Below are positions 14,865 through 23,612 of a stretch of 64,000 nt of DNA, in pieces (position 1 is the stretch's first letter; each line of letters begins with the position of its first letter). The position numbers were made by a program, and so were the translations under genes. A model generated the notes under the pieces. That model was not told the origin of the DNA and did no database searches. It saw only the letters and a program-made list of their open reading frames with translations. Source of the DNA: Collinsella sp. AF20-14LB (GTDB taxonomy: Bacteria; Actinomycetota; Coriobacteriia; Coriobacteriales; Coriobacteriaceae); assembly GCF_003459505.1 (NCBI RefSeq), contig NZ_QRWD01000001.1, forward strand, positions 1 to 64,000. Direction: 5' to 3'.

Positions 14865-16191
14865 CCTTTTGCTCCTTCTTCCTAAAGAAGAGTCGAATGG
14901 GTGTGCCGGCAAAGTCGAAGGTCGAGCGCATGCGGTTCTCCACGTAGCGCTGGTAGGTGTCGTTGACCAGGTCGCTGTGGTTGACGAAGAATGTGAACGT
15001 CGGCGGGTTGACGCCCGTCTGGGTCACGTAGTGCATGCGCAGGCGGCGCTTGCCGTCCACCACGGTATGACCGAACTCGCGCAGGTCGGTGAGGAACGTG
15101 TTGAGGCGTGAGGTGCTAATCTTCTGCGAGCGCGTCTTCTCGGCCGCGTCGACCATTGCCCAAATCTTCTCGACGCTGCGGCCGGTCAGGGCCGAAATGC
15201 GCAGATACTGGGCCCAGGGAGCCATGACGCCCAGACGGCGGTCGATGGTCTCCATGCAGGCCTCGCGCTTGCGGTCGTCGTCGAGCAGGTCCCACTTGTT
15301 GAGCAGCACCACGATGGCGCAGCCGCGCTCGATGGCCAAGCCCATGACCTTCTGATCCTGCTCGGTGACGCCCACTGAGGCGTCGACGACAAGCAGCGCC
15401 ACGTCGGCGCGGTCGATGGCGCGCAGGCCGCGGACCATGGAGTAGTACTCGATGTTTTCGTACACGGTGCTCTTCTTGCGAATGCCCGCGGTGTCGACCA
15501 TGCGGTAGTGCTTACCGTTGCGCTCCACGACTGTGTCGATGGCGTCGCGCGTCGTGCCGGCAATGTTGGACACGATAGAACGGTCGGCGCCCAGGATGCG
15601 GTTGAACAGCGACGACTTACCGGCATTGGGGCGGCCGATGATGGCGACGTTCAGCGCGTCGGGGAACTCATCGGCGACCTCGTCCTCTTCCTCCGGAAGC
15701 AGGGCCACGATGTCATCGAGCAGGTCGCCCGTGCCGTGGCCATGCAGGGCCGAGAGCGGCGTGGGCTCGCCGATGCCGAGCGAATAGAACTCCCAGATGC
15801 TGTCGTTTTCGCGATCGGGGTTGTCGAGCTTGTTCACCAGCAGAAAGACCGGCTTGTCGCAGCGCTTGAGCATGCGGGCGACCGACTCGTCCTCCTCGGT
15901 GACGCCGGTGCGGCCATCGACCACAAACAGGATGACGGCGGCTTCCTCGGCGGCGGCGAGCGCCTGGTCGCGGATGGACGTGGCAAAGACGTCGTCGCTC
16001 TTGAGCGGCTCGATACCGCCCGTGTCGACGATGGTGAACTCGCGGCCGTTCCAATCGGCCGTGTGGTACGAGCGGTCGCGCGTGACGCCGCGGGACTCGT
16101 GGACGATGGCGTCCGAGGTCTGGGCCAGGCGGTTAACGAGCGTGGACTTGCCCACGTTGGGGCGTCCGACGACGGCGACGATAGGTTTCAT
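14857..16191 (-). CDS. der: Ribosome biogenesis GTPase Der (EngA)
   Basis: A 444-aa double GTPase needed for 50S assembly. The first G domain has GRPNVGKST (7-15), DTGGIE and NKLD; the second has GRPNAGKSSLFN, DTAGIRKKS and NKWD. A C-terminal KH-like domain ends in FRKKEQ. The start MKPIVAVVG at 16191 is set by GGAGAG upstream and the immediate G1 motif; the open frame upstream belongs to no recognisable protein. Confidence 0.97.
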   Translation of the reverse strand: MKPIVAVVGRPNVGKSTLVNRLAQTSDAIVHESRGVTRDRSYHTADWNGREFTIVDTGGIEPLKSDDVFATSIRDQALAAAEEAAVILFVVDGRTGVTEEDESVARMLKRCDKPVFLLVNKLDNPDRENDSIWEFYSLGIGEPTPLSALHGHGTGDLLDDIVALLPEEEDEVADEFPDALNVAIIGRPNAGKSSLFNRILGADRSIVSNIAGTTRDAIDTVVERNGKHYRMVDTAGIRKKSTVYENIEYYSMVRGLRAIDRADVALLVVDASVGVTEQDQKVMGLAIERGCAIVVLLNKWDLLDDDRKREACMETIDRRLGVMAPWAQYLRISALTGRSVEKIWAMVDAAEKTRSQKISTSRLNTFLTDLREFGHTVVDGKRRLRMHYVTQTGVNPPTFTFFVNHSDLVNDTYQRYVENRMRSTFDFAGTPIRLFFRKKEQKDA

Positions 16192-16201
16192 CTGCTCTCC
16201 T

Positions 16202-17644
16202 TTAATGGGTAGGGTCAGTGGAATTAGTAGAGTCGGCGGGCACAATGCCAAGGATGTGCTCCAGGGTATCGAGCAGCTCATGCGGCATGGTCGATACCAC
16301 ATGAACCTCGGCGCCGCGACTGGTAAGGCTTGCGAGTAAATCGTCACGATGATACTCGTCAAGCGTCATGCCGTCAGCGTTGAACATGAGCTTAGGCACA
16401 AAGAGCATAACCCCCGAGAGGTCCTGGGGCAGCTGCTCCAGAATATCGCAGGCGACGATGAGGCCGGTCACGTCCACGTTGCCGCCAAAGTAGCGGTTCT
16501 TGATGGCTGTGACGGTGCCGGCGAGACCATGCGGCGACTCCACAAAGCGCGCCACGGTGTCGCGCGCGCTGGCGCCGGAGAGGCACAGAAGGCGCTGATT
16601 GCGCTCGGCGATGCCAGCGCGGACGCGGGCCAGACGCTCGGCGTCGGCGGCAAGCACGTCGTCGGTCTCATCCAGATACGAGCGGATCATGCCGATGCCG
16701 TCGTAGTACTGCGGGTAACCGTCGTAAAAGTCCGCCTCGGGAGGATCGATGCCGGCGTCCAGATAGAATTCGTCGCTCATCTGGAAGGTGTGGCGGCCAA
16801 AGCGCTCATAGGCGCGGTCCTGGAACGGTCGGATCATGGCAATGGTCTCGCGCGCCAGCTCGGGTTTGTCGCTGTAGGACCAGCTAAAGCGGTTTTGGTG
16901 CTTGGTAAAACCGAGCGGCACAATGCCCAGGCTGGTGATCTGCTCATGTTCCTCGCAGTAGCGCAGGGTCTTTTCCAGCTCCTCGCCGTCGTTCATGCCG
17001 GGGCACAACACGATCTGCGCGTGAATCTCGATGCCGGCGGCCATGATGGCCTCGAGTACGTCCATGCCGCGCTGGGCGTTGCGGCCCATCATGCGGCGGC
17101 GGACATCGGGGCTCACGGCGTGGACCGACACGTTCATGGGGCTCATGTTGCGTTGGATGACGTTTTGAACATCTTCGTCGGAGAGGTTCGTGAGCGTGAC
17201 AAAGTTGCCCTGTAAAAAGCTCAGGCGATAGTCGTCGTCGCGAATGTAGAGCGTGGAGCGGCCGCCCTTGGGCAGCATCGTCATAAAGCAGAATACGCAG
17301 GCGTTGACGCAGGTACGCATGCCGTCGAAGATGGGGCCATCGAACTCCAAGCCCCAGTCCTCGCCGGGAAAGCGGTCGAGCTCGACGGGGGTGACGGTGC
17401 CGTCGCGCGGGTCGAATACCTCCAGCTCGACGGTATCATCGTCGGCCTCCCAGAGCCACACAATCATGTCGGTAAGCTGCTCACCGTTGACCGTGAGCAC
17501 GCGCATGCCCGGCTCGATACCCACATCCCACGCGGGCGATTCGGGACGCACGTTCTTGACGAGCGCGCCCTCACCCGGCTCGGGGTCGCGGCTGCGCCCG
17601 TAATCGGCCACCTCGGCGGCGTATGCGGGTACGGTCTGGTCCAT
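16202..17644 (-). CDS. DUF512 family PDZ-radical SAM protein
   Basis: Predicted 480 aa. The N-terminal about 70 residues form a PDZ-like segment (ALVKNVRPESPAWDVGIEPG). Next comes a radical-SAM-like region with cysteines CVNACVFC (C-x3-C-x2-C), and the C-terminal half is DUF512 (GIVPLGFTKHQNRF). Conserved beside der in many actinobacteria and Firmicutes, of unknown reaction; it probably binds a 4Fe-4S cluster and AdoMet. The ATG at 17642-17644 starts right after the ispH stop; the longer upstream frame overlaps ispH and is unlikely. Confidence 0.88.
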   Translation of the reverse strand: MDQTVPAYAAEVADYGRSRDPEPGEGALVKNVRPESPAWDVGIEPGMRVLTVNGEQLTDMIVWLWEADDDTVELEVFDPRDGTVTPVELDRFPGEDWGLEFDGPIFDGMRTCVNACVFCFMTMLPKGGRSTLYIRDDDYRLSFLQGNFVTLTNLSDEDVQNVIQRNMSPMNVSVHAVSPDVRRRMMGRNAQRGMDVLEAIMAAGIEIHAQIVLCPGMNDGEELEKTLRYCEEHEQITSLGIVPLGFTKHQNRFSWSYSDKPELARETIAMIRPFQDRAYERFGRHTFQMSDEFYLDAGIDPPEADFYDGYPQYYDGIGMIRSYLDETDDVLAADAERLARVRAGIAERNQRLLCLSGASARDTVARFVESPHGLAGTVTAIKNRYFGGNVDVTGLIVACDILEQLPQDLSGVMLFVPKLMFNADGMTLDEYHRDDLLASLTSRGAEVHVVSTMPHELLDTLEHILGIVPADSTNSTDPTH

Positions 17645-17646
17645 GG

Positions 17647-18546
17647 TTAGCGGCAAAGCTCCTTGATGCGCTCGACGGCGCGTTCGATGTGTTCTTGCGG
17701 GGTGGAGGCTCCGGCGGTGATGCCGATGTGGTGAGCTTCGGTAAACCACGCGGCCTGGAGCTCAGAAGCTTCCTCGATGTGATACGTGCGCTCGCAGGCG
17801 TCTGCGCAAATCTGCGCCAGGCGGCGGGTGTTGCCTGAGTTCTTGCCGCCCACCACGACCATGCAGTCGCAGCGGTTAGCAAGTGTGGCTGCTGCTCGTT
17901 GACGCTCACTCGTGGCAGCGCAGATGGTGTTGATCACACGTAGCTCCTGCACGCGCGGGGTGATAGCTGCCACGACCTCGGCGAGGTTCTGTGCGGTCTG
18001 AGTGGTCTGCACGACGAGGCCTACCTTGCCCTTGAGCGGTAGTGCGTCCGCATCGGCGGCGCAACTCACGACTTGAGCGTCATCACCAGCGTGGCCCAGA
18101 ATGCCCTCGACCTCGGGGTGGCCCGGCTCGCCCACGACGATCACGCGGTAGCCTTCGCGCACCAGGCGCTCGGCCGCCACATGGACCTTCTTCACGTAGG
18201 GGCAGGTGGCGTCGACCACGGTAAGGTCGCGCTTGCGGGCAGCATCGATCACCTGCGGCACCACGCCGTGGGCGCGGATGATCACGGTGCCCGACGCGGC
18301 ATCGTCCAGGGTATCGGCCAGACCAACGCCTGCCTCGGCGAGCTCGCGTACTACGATGGGGTTATGGATGAGCGGACCCAGCGTGTGGACCTGAGCGCTC
18401 TCCCCTGCCTGCGGCGCGGCGGCCAATGCCATGTCGAGCGCGCGCTGCACGCCGTAGCAGGTGCCGGCGTGAGCTGCAATCTCGATGGTGGGCGCGGTGG
18501 CTTGGTCGGACGCAGTCGCGGCGGTGTTCGTCACGTTCTCGCTCAT
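17647..18546 (-). CDS. ispH: 4-hydroxy-3-methylbut-2-enyl diphosphate reductase
   Basis: The 299-aa LytB/IspH enzyme does the last step of the MEP isoprenoid pathway, HMBPP to IPP and DMAPP, on an Fe-S cluster. The three cluster cysteines are in AGTCYGVQRAL, DATCPYVKK and NTICAATSERQ, with IRAHGV and the ending TAGASTPQ also present. The ATG 18544-18546 gives the expected N-terminus; ten further codons are possible upstream but overlap plsC. Confidence 0.95.
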   Translation of the reverse strand: MSENVTNTAATASDQATAPTIEIAAHAGTCYGVQRALDMALAAAPQAGESAQVHTLGPLIHNPIVVRELAEAGVGLADTLDDAASGTVIIRAHGVVPQVIDAARKRDLTVVDATCPYVKKVHVAAERLVREGYRVIVVGEPGHPEVEGILGHAGDDAQVVSCAADADALPLKGKVGLVVQTTQTAQNLAEVVAAITPRVQELRVINTICAATSERQRAAATLANRCDCMVVVGGKNSGNTRRLAQICADACERTYHIEEASELQAAWFTEAHHIGITAGASTPQEHIERAVERIKELCR

Positions 18547-18548
18547 GG

Positions 18549-19277
18549 CTAGAACCTGCCCGGATGCTCGGCGCACAGCTCGTCGCGCATGGCGTATACG
18601 CGGCTCATAGCCTCGGACTCAAACCAGGCCAAGCGCTCCGTACGCTTAAGCCCGGCCGGTGCATCGGAAAGCGAGACGGCTTTGCCGGCACGAATCCAGC
18701 ACTTCTTGGGACGCATGAGCTTTTTGCCCGCGGGCGTGATATCAGACCAGCCGCAGATGGCGAGCGGGTTGACGGGCGCCTTGCCCATCTGAGCGATGAG
18801 CGCAAAACCGCCGTGGACCTCGGGCTTGATCTCGCGCGAGCGGATGCGCGTGCCCTCGGGGAAGATCAGGACGTCCTCGCCGCGCTGCAGCGCATGCTGG
18901 GCGGCGCGCAGGCACTTCATGTCGGCGGTGCCACGCTCGACAGGAATGCCGCCCACGCGGCTAAAGGCCCAGCGTACGATCTTGCTCTTGGCGAATTCGG
19001 ATTTAAAGATGGGACGCACGCGGCGGCCGCCAAAGTACAGCGCCGTCTCCACGGCCAGCACCTCGGCCATCGAGGTGTGGTTGCAGATGACCACGCTGCC
19101 GCGGCCTTCCTGGCGCTCAAACAGCAGGTCAGCGTCCTCGACCTTCCAACGCCACATGAGCTTGGAGAAGGCCCACAGGATGCCCATGACCACGGCGACG
19201 ATGCCGCGGATGAGCGCCGGGAACTCGACATAGGGGGCGTTGTAGTAATCCTCGGGCGTCTGCTTAAACAGGCGCAT
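18549..19277 (-). CDS. plsC: 1-acyl-sn-glycerol-3-phosphate acyltransferase
   Basis: The 242-aa PlsC-type enzyme acylates lysophosphatidate to phosphatidate. A membrane segment lies at about 25-40. The first active motif reads NHTSMAE, so the usual HX4D has Glu in place of Asp; FPEGTRIRS is the third motif. The ribosome-binding site AAGGAGG is formed by the last two Arg codons of cmk, so the two genes are tightly coupled. The HX4E change may alter activity or only reflect a subfamily. Confidence 0.9.
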   Translation of the reverse strand: MRLFKQTPEDYYNAPYVEFPALIRGIVAVVMGILWAFSKLMWRWKVEDADLLFERQEGRGSVVICNHTSMAEVLAVETALYFGGRRVRPIFKSEFAKSKIVRWAFSRVGGIPVERGTADMKCLRAAQHALQRGEDVLIFPEGTRIRSREIKPEVHGGFALIAQMGKAPVNPLAICGWSDITPAGKKLMRPKKCWIRAGKAVSLSDAPAGLKRTERLAWFESEAMSRVYAMRDELCAEHPGRF

Positions 19278-19280
19278 GGG

Positions 19281-19967
19281 CTACCTCCTTTGGTTGATGA
19301 GGCCCTCGATAATGCGTACGACCTCGTCGATGGTGTGGGCGGTGGAGTCGACGTGCACGGCGTCCTCGGCTGGCACGAGCGGCGCGACCTCGCGGCTGCT
19401 GTCGAGCTTGTCGCGCTGTTTGAGGGCGTCGAGGGTCTCGTCTACCTCGGCCTCGAGTTGCTCGGAGGTGAGCGGCTGGGCATCGTTTTGGTGACGCTGC
19501 AGCACGCGGCGGCGGGCACGCTCGCGCGGGTCGGCGGTCAGAAAGACCTTGACCTGTGCGTTGGGGAACACGACGGTGCCGATGTCGCGACCCTCGGCCA
19601 CGATATCGCGATCCTCGGCGGCGCGGCGCTGATGGATGAGCATGGCGGCGCGCACGCCCGGGTAGGCCGAGACCTTGGACACGTTGGCGTCGACCTGCGG
19701 GGTGCGAATGGCAGCCGAGGCATCCTGGCCATCAATGGTCAGGCGTGTGTCTTCGCCAGTGCCGTTGGTAAAGCGGATTTCGATCTGCTCGGCGAGGGCA
19801 TCGATGGCGGCCTCGTCGTCCAGATCGATGCCGCGGTCGAGCGCGGCGAAGGTGACGGCGCGATACATGGCGCCCGTGTCGAGCTTGTTAAAGCCCAGCT
19901 GGCGGGCGATCTCCTTGGCGATGGTGGACTTGCCGGAACCGGCGGGGCCGTCGATGGCGACGATCAT
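19281..19967 (-). CDS. cmk: Cytidylate kinase
   Basis: The 228-aa kinase phosphorylates CMP and dCMP. The P-loop GPAGSGKST is at 7-15, LDTGAMYRAVT follows as CMP-binding region, and GRDIGTVVFP with DPRERARRR forms the lid. Full length for the bacterial family. It is part of the conserved rluB-cmk-plsC-ispH-der order. Confidence 0.96.
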   Translation of the reverse strand: MIVAIDGPAGSGKSTIAKEIARQLGFNKLDTGAMYRAVTFAALDRGIDLDDEAAIDALAEQIEIRFTNGTGEDTRLTIDGQDASAAIRTPQVDANVSKVSAYPGVRAAMLIHQRRAAEDRDIVAEGRDIGTVVFPNAQVKVFLTADPRERARRRVLQRHQNDAQPLTSEQLEAEVDETLDALKQRDKLDSSREVAPLVPAEDAVHVDSTAHTIDEVVRIIEGLINQRR

Positions 19968-20033
19968 GCAATGCTTCCTTTCGATGGTTGACGTGCTGGT
20001 ATGGTTCGTGGGCGCTGGGGCACGGCGGGTTGC

Positions 20034-20999
20034 CTAGCCCGTGTAGCGCTCGCGGTAGGTGTTGCGCTTGGGTGCGGAGCCGTGGCTGCCGTGGTGACGC
20101 GTGCGGCTGGCGGGCGTATCTTGGGGCTTGCCGCCGTTGCGCTTGGCGCTCGCCTGCTTGGGCGGGATGCCGCCGGCCTTGAGGATCTGCACCTCGCGGT
20201 CGGTGAGCTCGCGCCACGAGCCCTTGGCCACGTCCTCGAGCTCAAGGCCGGCAAAGTTGCAGCGGTGCAGGCGGATCACAGGATGGTGAATCTTGCCCAG
20301 CATGCGCTTGACCTGGTTCTTGCGGCCTTCTCGGATGATGACCTCCACGGCGGTGGTGCCGGGCTTGATGCCTTGCGGAGCCACGGCTTCGGCCTCGCGC
20401 GCGTTAATGACACGGCAGATTGCCGGCTGGCACAGGCCGTCGTCGAGCTCGATGCCACGGCGGAGCGGCGTGAGATCGCGGTCGGTCAGCTGCCCGTCCA
20501 CGAGTGCCTGGTAGGTCTTGTAGACGTGCTTGCTGGGGTGCAGCAGATCCTGCGACAGGTCGCCGTCGGTGGTAAAGAGCAAAAGGCCTGTGGTGTCGCG
20601 GTCCAGGCGGCCCACCGGAAACAGGCCCGGAAATCGGTCGCGGGGGACCAGATCGGCCACGCAAGGGCGCTCCTGCGGGTCGCTCATGGTAGTGAGGTAG
20701 TCGGTCGGCTTGTAGAGCATCAGGTACACGGCGCCCTGGTTGAGCTTGACAGGCATGCCGTCGACCTCGATGTGATCGCGTTCGACGTCGACCTTGGTGC
20801 CCAGCTCGGTCGCGACCTCGCCGTTGACGGTCACGCGGCCGGCGGTCATTAGGTCCTCCGAGCCACGGCGGCTCGCCACGCCCGCGCGCGCCAAAAAGCG
20901 CTGCAGGCGCATGGTGTGCGGATAGACGGGCTGTGCGTCGGTTGCGGGTACTGCGTTGCCCATGGCGCGCGTCTCCCCTACTTCGTTAGTCCTCGTCAT
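20034..20999 (-). CDS. rluB: 23S rRNA pseudouridine synthase (RluB/RsuA family)
   Basis: About 321 aa. The N-terminal S4 RNA-binding domain (RLQRFLARAGVASRR...) is followed by the synthase core with VGRLDRDTTGLLLFT containing the catalytic Asp, and GRKNQVKRML near the end of the domain. A basic, Gly/Lys-rich tail of about 50 residues closes the protein. RluB targets helix 80/93 of 23S rRNA in E. coli; the exact target here is inferred. The ATG at 20997-20999 lies inside scpB with GGAGGA at good spacing; an alternative start 12 codons later (20963) has AGGGGAG. Confidence 0.88.
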   Translation of the reverse strand: MTRTNEVGETRAMGNAVPATDAQPVYPHTMRLQRFLARAGVASRRGSEDLMTAGRVTVNGEVATELGTKVDVERDHIEVDGMPVKLNQGAVYLMLYKPTDYLTTMSDPQERPCVADLVPRDRFPGLFPVGRLDRDTTGLLLFTTDGDLSQDLLHPSKHVYKTYQALVDGQLTDRDLTPLRRGIELDDGLCQPAICRVINAREAEAVAPQGIKPGTTAVEVIIREGRKNQVKRMLGKIHHPVIRLHRCNFAGLELEDVAKGSWRELTDREVQILKAGGIPPKQASAKRNGGKPQDTPASRTRHHGSHGSAPKRNTYRERYTG

Positions 21000-21714
21000 G
21001 CAAATCCTCCGAGGTCTCGTCGACGACCAGGGTTTCCAAGTCCTCGACTGCCTCAACATCTTCAACATCGGTATCGAGCAGATCGCGCTCTTCGTCCAGG
21101 TCCTCGGCCTGCTCCTCGAGCGTGGACTGAATGCTTCGGCCGCTCAGGCGCTCGCGGATAAACTGACGCGACTGCTCGTCGGGGGCAAACTGCTCCAGGT
21201 CGGGCAGGTCGCGGGTGGAGCGCAGGCCGAACTTCTCCAAAAAGGCGTTGGTCGTGCCGTAAATGATGGCCTGACCGCGCTGGGGGTCGCGTCCGAGCTC
21301 GCGCACCAGACCTTTGTCCACGAGCGACGCGATGACGCCGTCAGAATTGACGCCGCGGATGCCTTTGACCACCTCGCGCGTCACGGGCTGGTGGTATGCG
21401 ATGACGGCCAGTGTTTCGAGCGCCGCCTGCGACAGCTTTTGCGTGTCCCAGCTCAGCACATAGGCCTCGACCACGTCGTGGTAGGCGGGATGCGTAAACA
21501 GGCGCCACCCGCCGGCGACCTCGCGCAGCTGAAAGCCACGGTTGGCCTCCTCGTACTCAACCTTGAGCTCGGCGAGCAGCGATGCGCACTCGCCGGGGGC
21601 GATATCCAGTGCGCCGGCGAGCGCGGGCGCACTCACCGGGTCGCTCGACACCAGCAGCAGAGCCTCAAGGGCGCCTTTGATGCTGTTTGCCTCCAGCGTG
21701 GAAAGGGTTGACAT
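20986..21714 (-). CDS. scpB: Segregation and condensation protein B
   Basis: A 242-aa protein with two winged helices (about 10-170), e.g. ALEALLLVSSDPVSAPALA, ETLAVIAYHQPVTR and the family motif IRGVNSDG, then a strongly acidic tail. It forms the SMC-ScpA-ScpB complex for chromosome segregation. It directly follows scpA after 11 bases. Acidic tails are common in actinobacterial ScpB. Confidence 0.95.
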   Translation of the reverse strand: MSTLSTLEANSIKGALEALLLVSSDPVSAPALAGALDIAPGECASLLAELKVEYEEANRGFQLREVAGGWRLFTHPAYHDVVEAYVLSWDTQKLSQAALETLAVIAYHQPVTREVVKGIRGVNSDGVIASLVDKGLVRELGRDPQRGQAIIYGTTNAFLEKFGLRSTRDLPDLEQFAPDEQSRQFIRERLSGRSIQSTLEEQAEDLDEERDLLDTDVEDVEAVEDLETLVVDETSEDLHDED

Positions 21715-21725
21715 GGTTGCGGCTC

Positions 21726-22538
21726 CTATTCGGTGAGCTCGGGGCCCTCGCCGGGCACGTATGCCTCGGCGCCCTCGACGCGGTTGATGCAGATGGTTCC
21801 GAAGATCTCGTCCTGGCTCAGCGTGAGCGAGCCGCGCTTGGCAAGCTCGAGCATGGCCAGGAAGGTGACGACGAGCTGCTCGGTGGTGGCGTCGCCGTCC
21901 AACAGCTCGCGGAAGGTGCAGGTTTGGTGCGCCATGGTAAAGCGGTCGACTGAGGCCACGGTCAGGTCGAGCGGCACGCGATGCGGCGCCACGTGCTCGG
22001 CCTCCAGCAAGAAGGTCTGGCGCTTGCCGTCCAGGTCGGCACAGATAACGGCCAGGCCGCGCAGGGTGATGCCAGCCAGATAGTCGGGCATGAGCCCTAG
22101 GAACTCGGGGTCGGGGCCGGCCACACGCGGATGCATACGGCTTTCGGCCTGCATGCGGGCACCGAGGGCCGCAGCCGCGCCTTTAAACTGCTTGTAGGCA
22201 ATCAGGCGCTGGATCAGGACCTCGCGCAAGGCGTCGCCGTCGAGCGCGCTGAGTTCCTCGAGGTCTTCGTCGAACTCGTCATCGTCGTCATCAATTTTAC
22301 GCGGGGCCTCCTGCGGCACCAGAGAGGCGGCCTTGATGTCCAGAAGGGTTGCCGCGACCAGCAGAAAGTCGCTCGCCACGTCCAGGTCCAGCGCCTCGAT
22401 GCGCTCAGCCTCGGCAAGGTATTGCTCGGCCACCTCGCTGATGGAGATGGCGCCGATATCTACTTTTTGGCGGGTTACCAGCTGCAGCAGCAGGTCGAAC
22501 GGTCCGCTGTAGACCTGAGTCGACACGCGATACGACAT
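21726..22538 (-). CDS. scpA: Segregation and condensation protein A
   Basis: A 270-aa kleisin that bridges SMC heads. FDLLLQLVTRQKVDI near residue 14 is the conserved N-terminal helix that meets the SMC neck; VASDFLLVAATLLDIKA is the second conserved segment. The middle has an acidic stretch (DDDDEFDEDLEELS), and the C-terminal winged helix includes FLAMLELAKRGSLTLSQ. It is clustered with scpB as usual. Confidence 0.95.
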   Translation of the reverse strand: MSYRVSTQVYSGPFDLLLQLVTRQKVDIGAISISEVAEQYLAEAERIEALDLDVASDFLLVAATLLDIKAASLVPQEAPRKIDDDDDEFDEDLEELSALDGDALREVLIQRLIAYKQFKGAAAALGARMQAESRMHPRVAGPDPEFLGLMPDYLAGITLRGLAVICADLDGKRQTFLLEAEHVAPHRVPLDLTVASVDRFTMAHQTCTFRELLDGDATTEQLVVTFLAMLELAKRGSLTLSQDEIFGTICINRVEGAEAYVPGEGPELTE

Positions 22539-22622
22539 CTTCGACCTCCTTTGACGGCGCCTTCGCGGCGCGGTTTGGGTGCATGTTGCGACCGTTTTGC
22601 GCGGTCGACCTGTAAGTTTACC

Positions 22623-23306
22623 TTAGATGCCGGCGATTGCGAAGTTGAGCAGCCACTCGGCCAGCGGATACACGGTAACGTCGAAATAGCGGCCGATCAC
22701 ATCAATGCCAGTCCACATGGGCAGCAGGTACAGCACGATGATGAGGATGGGCATGGCGTATTGCTGCAGGTGGTAGTAGTTGTTGAGCGCCTTGCCTTTG
22801 AGGAACGGCACGATGATCGACGAGCCATCGAGCGGCGGGATCGGGATGAGGTTGAAGAATGCGAGTGACAGGTTAACCACGATAAACGTGGCGCCGAAGT
22901 TCATGATCTGTGACGCCAGGGCAAAGGAGATGCCGGTGTAGAGGTTGCCGTACGCCACGTGCATGAGTGCCGCGGCAAGGCACGCGAGTGCGATGTTCGA
23001 CGCGGGGCCGGCCGCGCTCACCAGGACCTCGTCGCGCTTGGGGTGCTTGAGGTTGTTGAGGTAGACGGGCACGGGTTTGGCGAAGGCGAACACCGGGCCG
23101 CCGGCCGCGAGCATGAGCAGCGGCAGGATGATGGTGCCAAACGGGTCGATATGGTTAAGCGGGTTGAGTGACACGCGGCCGCGCGAACGGGCCGTCTTGT
23201 CGCCGAGCGCCCAGGCCGCGGCGGCGTGTGCGCTCTCGTGGATCACGATGCCCACGATGACGGCGACGGCGCTGGCGAGCAGGTTCATGAGGTAGCTGCT
23301 GGACAT
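22623..23306 (-). CDS. Site-2 protease family (M50) membrane metalloprotease
   Basis: A 227-aa integral membrane protein with the zinc motif HESAH (HExxH) near residue 24, further conserved NPLNHIDPFGT and a C-terminal LIPIPPLDGS that carries the third metal ligand Asp. It belongs to the short rhomboid-like S2P/YwhC group, 5-6 membrane segments without PDZ. Physiological substrates are unknown. It sits in the same strand run as scpA, with an 84-base gap. Confidence 0.9.
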   Translation of the reverse strand: MSSSYLMNLLASAVAVIVGIVIHESAHAAAAWALGDKTARSRGRVSLNPLNHIDPFGTIILPLLMLAAGGPVFAFAKPVPVYLNNLKHPKRDEVLVSAAGPASNIALACLAAALMHVAYGNLYTGISFALASQIMNFGATFIVVNLSLAFFNLIPIPPLDGSSIIVPFLKGKALNNYYHLQQYAMPILIIVLYLLPMWTGIDVIGRYFDVTVYPLAEWLLNFAIAGI

Positions 23307-23315
23307 AGCGCTCCC

Positions 23316-23612
23316 CTAGCGGACGCGGCGCGAGGCGCGCGTGAGCAGGTAGTCGATCACAAACAGGATCACGGCGACGATGGCGTAATCCAGGCGGAAC
23401 ACGCCGCCAAAGGGCGACGTGATGACGCCATAGCCGGCGATGGCGCTCGGCAGTGCGCGCGAAAGCTCAACGACAAAGCCTACGATCTGCAGCTTGGCGG
23501 TGAGGCCGCTAAAACACAGCAGCACGGTCATCGCGCTCATAAAGATGCCGCAGATGCGACAGGCGATGGCGATGATGCTCATCGCCACGGCAGCGGCCTT
23601 ACGAGAGTTCAC
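23316..23612 (-). CDS. Small three-helix membrane protein, function unknown
   Basis: Predicted 98 aa from a GTG at 23610-23612 with GAGGAG upstream; the GTG overlaps the end of the ABC-F gene. Three hydrophobic stretches (about 13-35, 38-60 and 72-92) suggest an integral membrane protein, and the C-terminus TRASRRVR is positively charged and likely cytoplasmic. I do not recognise a family. A longer ATG-started frame would lie inside the ABC-F gene and is improbable. Confidence 0.7.
   Translation of the reverse strand: MNSRKAAAVAMSIIAIACRICGIFMSAMTVLLCFSGLTAKLQIVGFVVELSRALPSAIAGYGVITSPFGGVFRLDYAIVAVILFVIDYLLTRASRRVR

Noticed and set aside
18426..19991. Long open frame on the plus strand over ispH-plsC-cmk
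   Set aside because: Antisense shadow of GC-rich genes; no ribosome-binding site, low-complexity Gly/Val/His/Asp composition typical of reversed codons.
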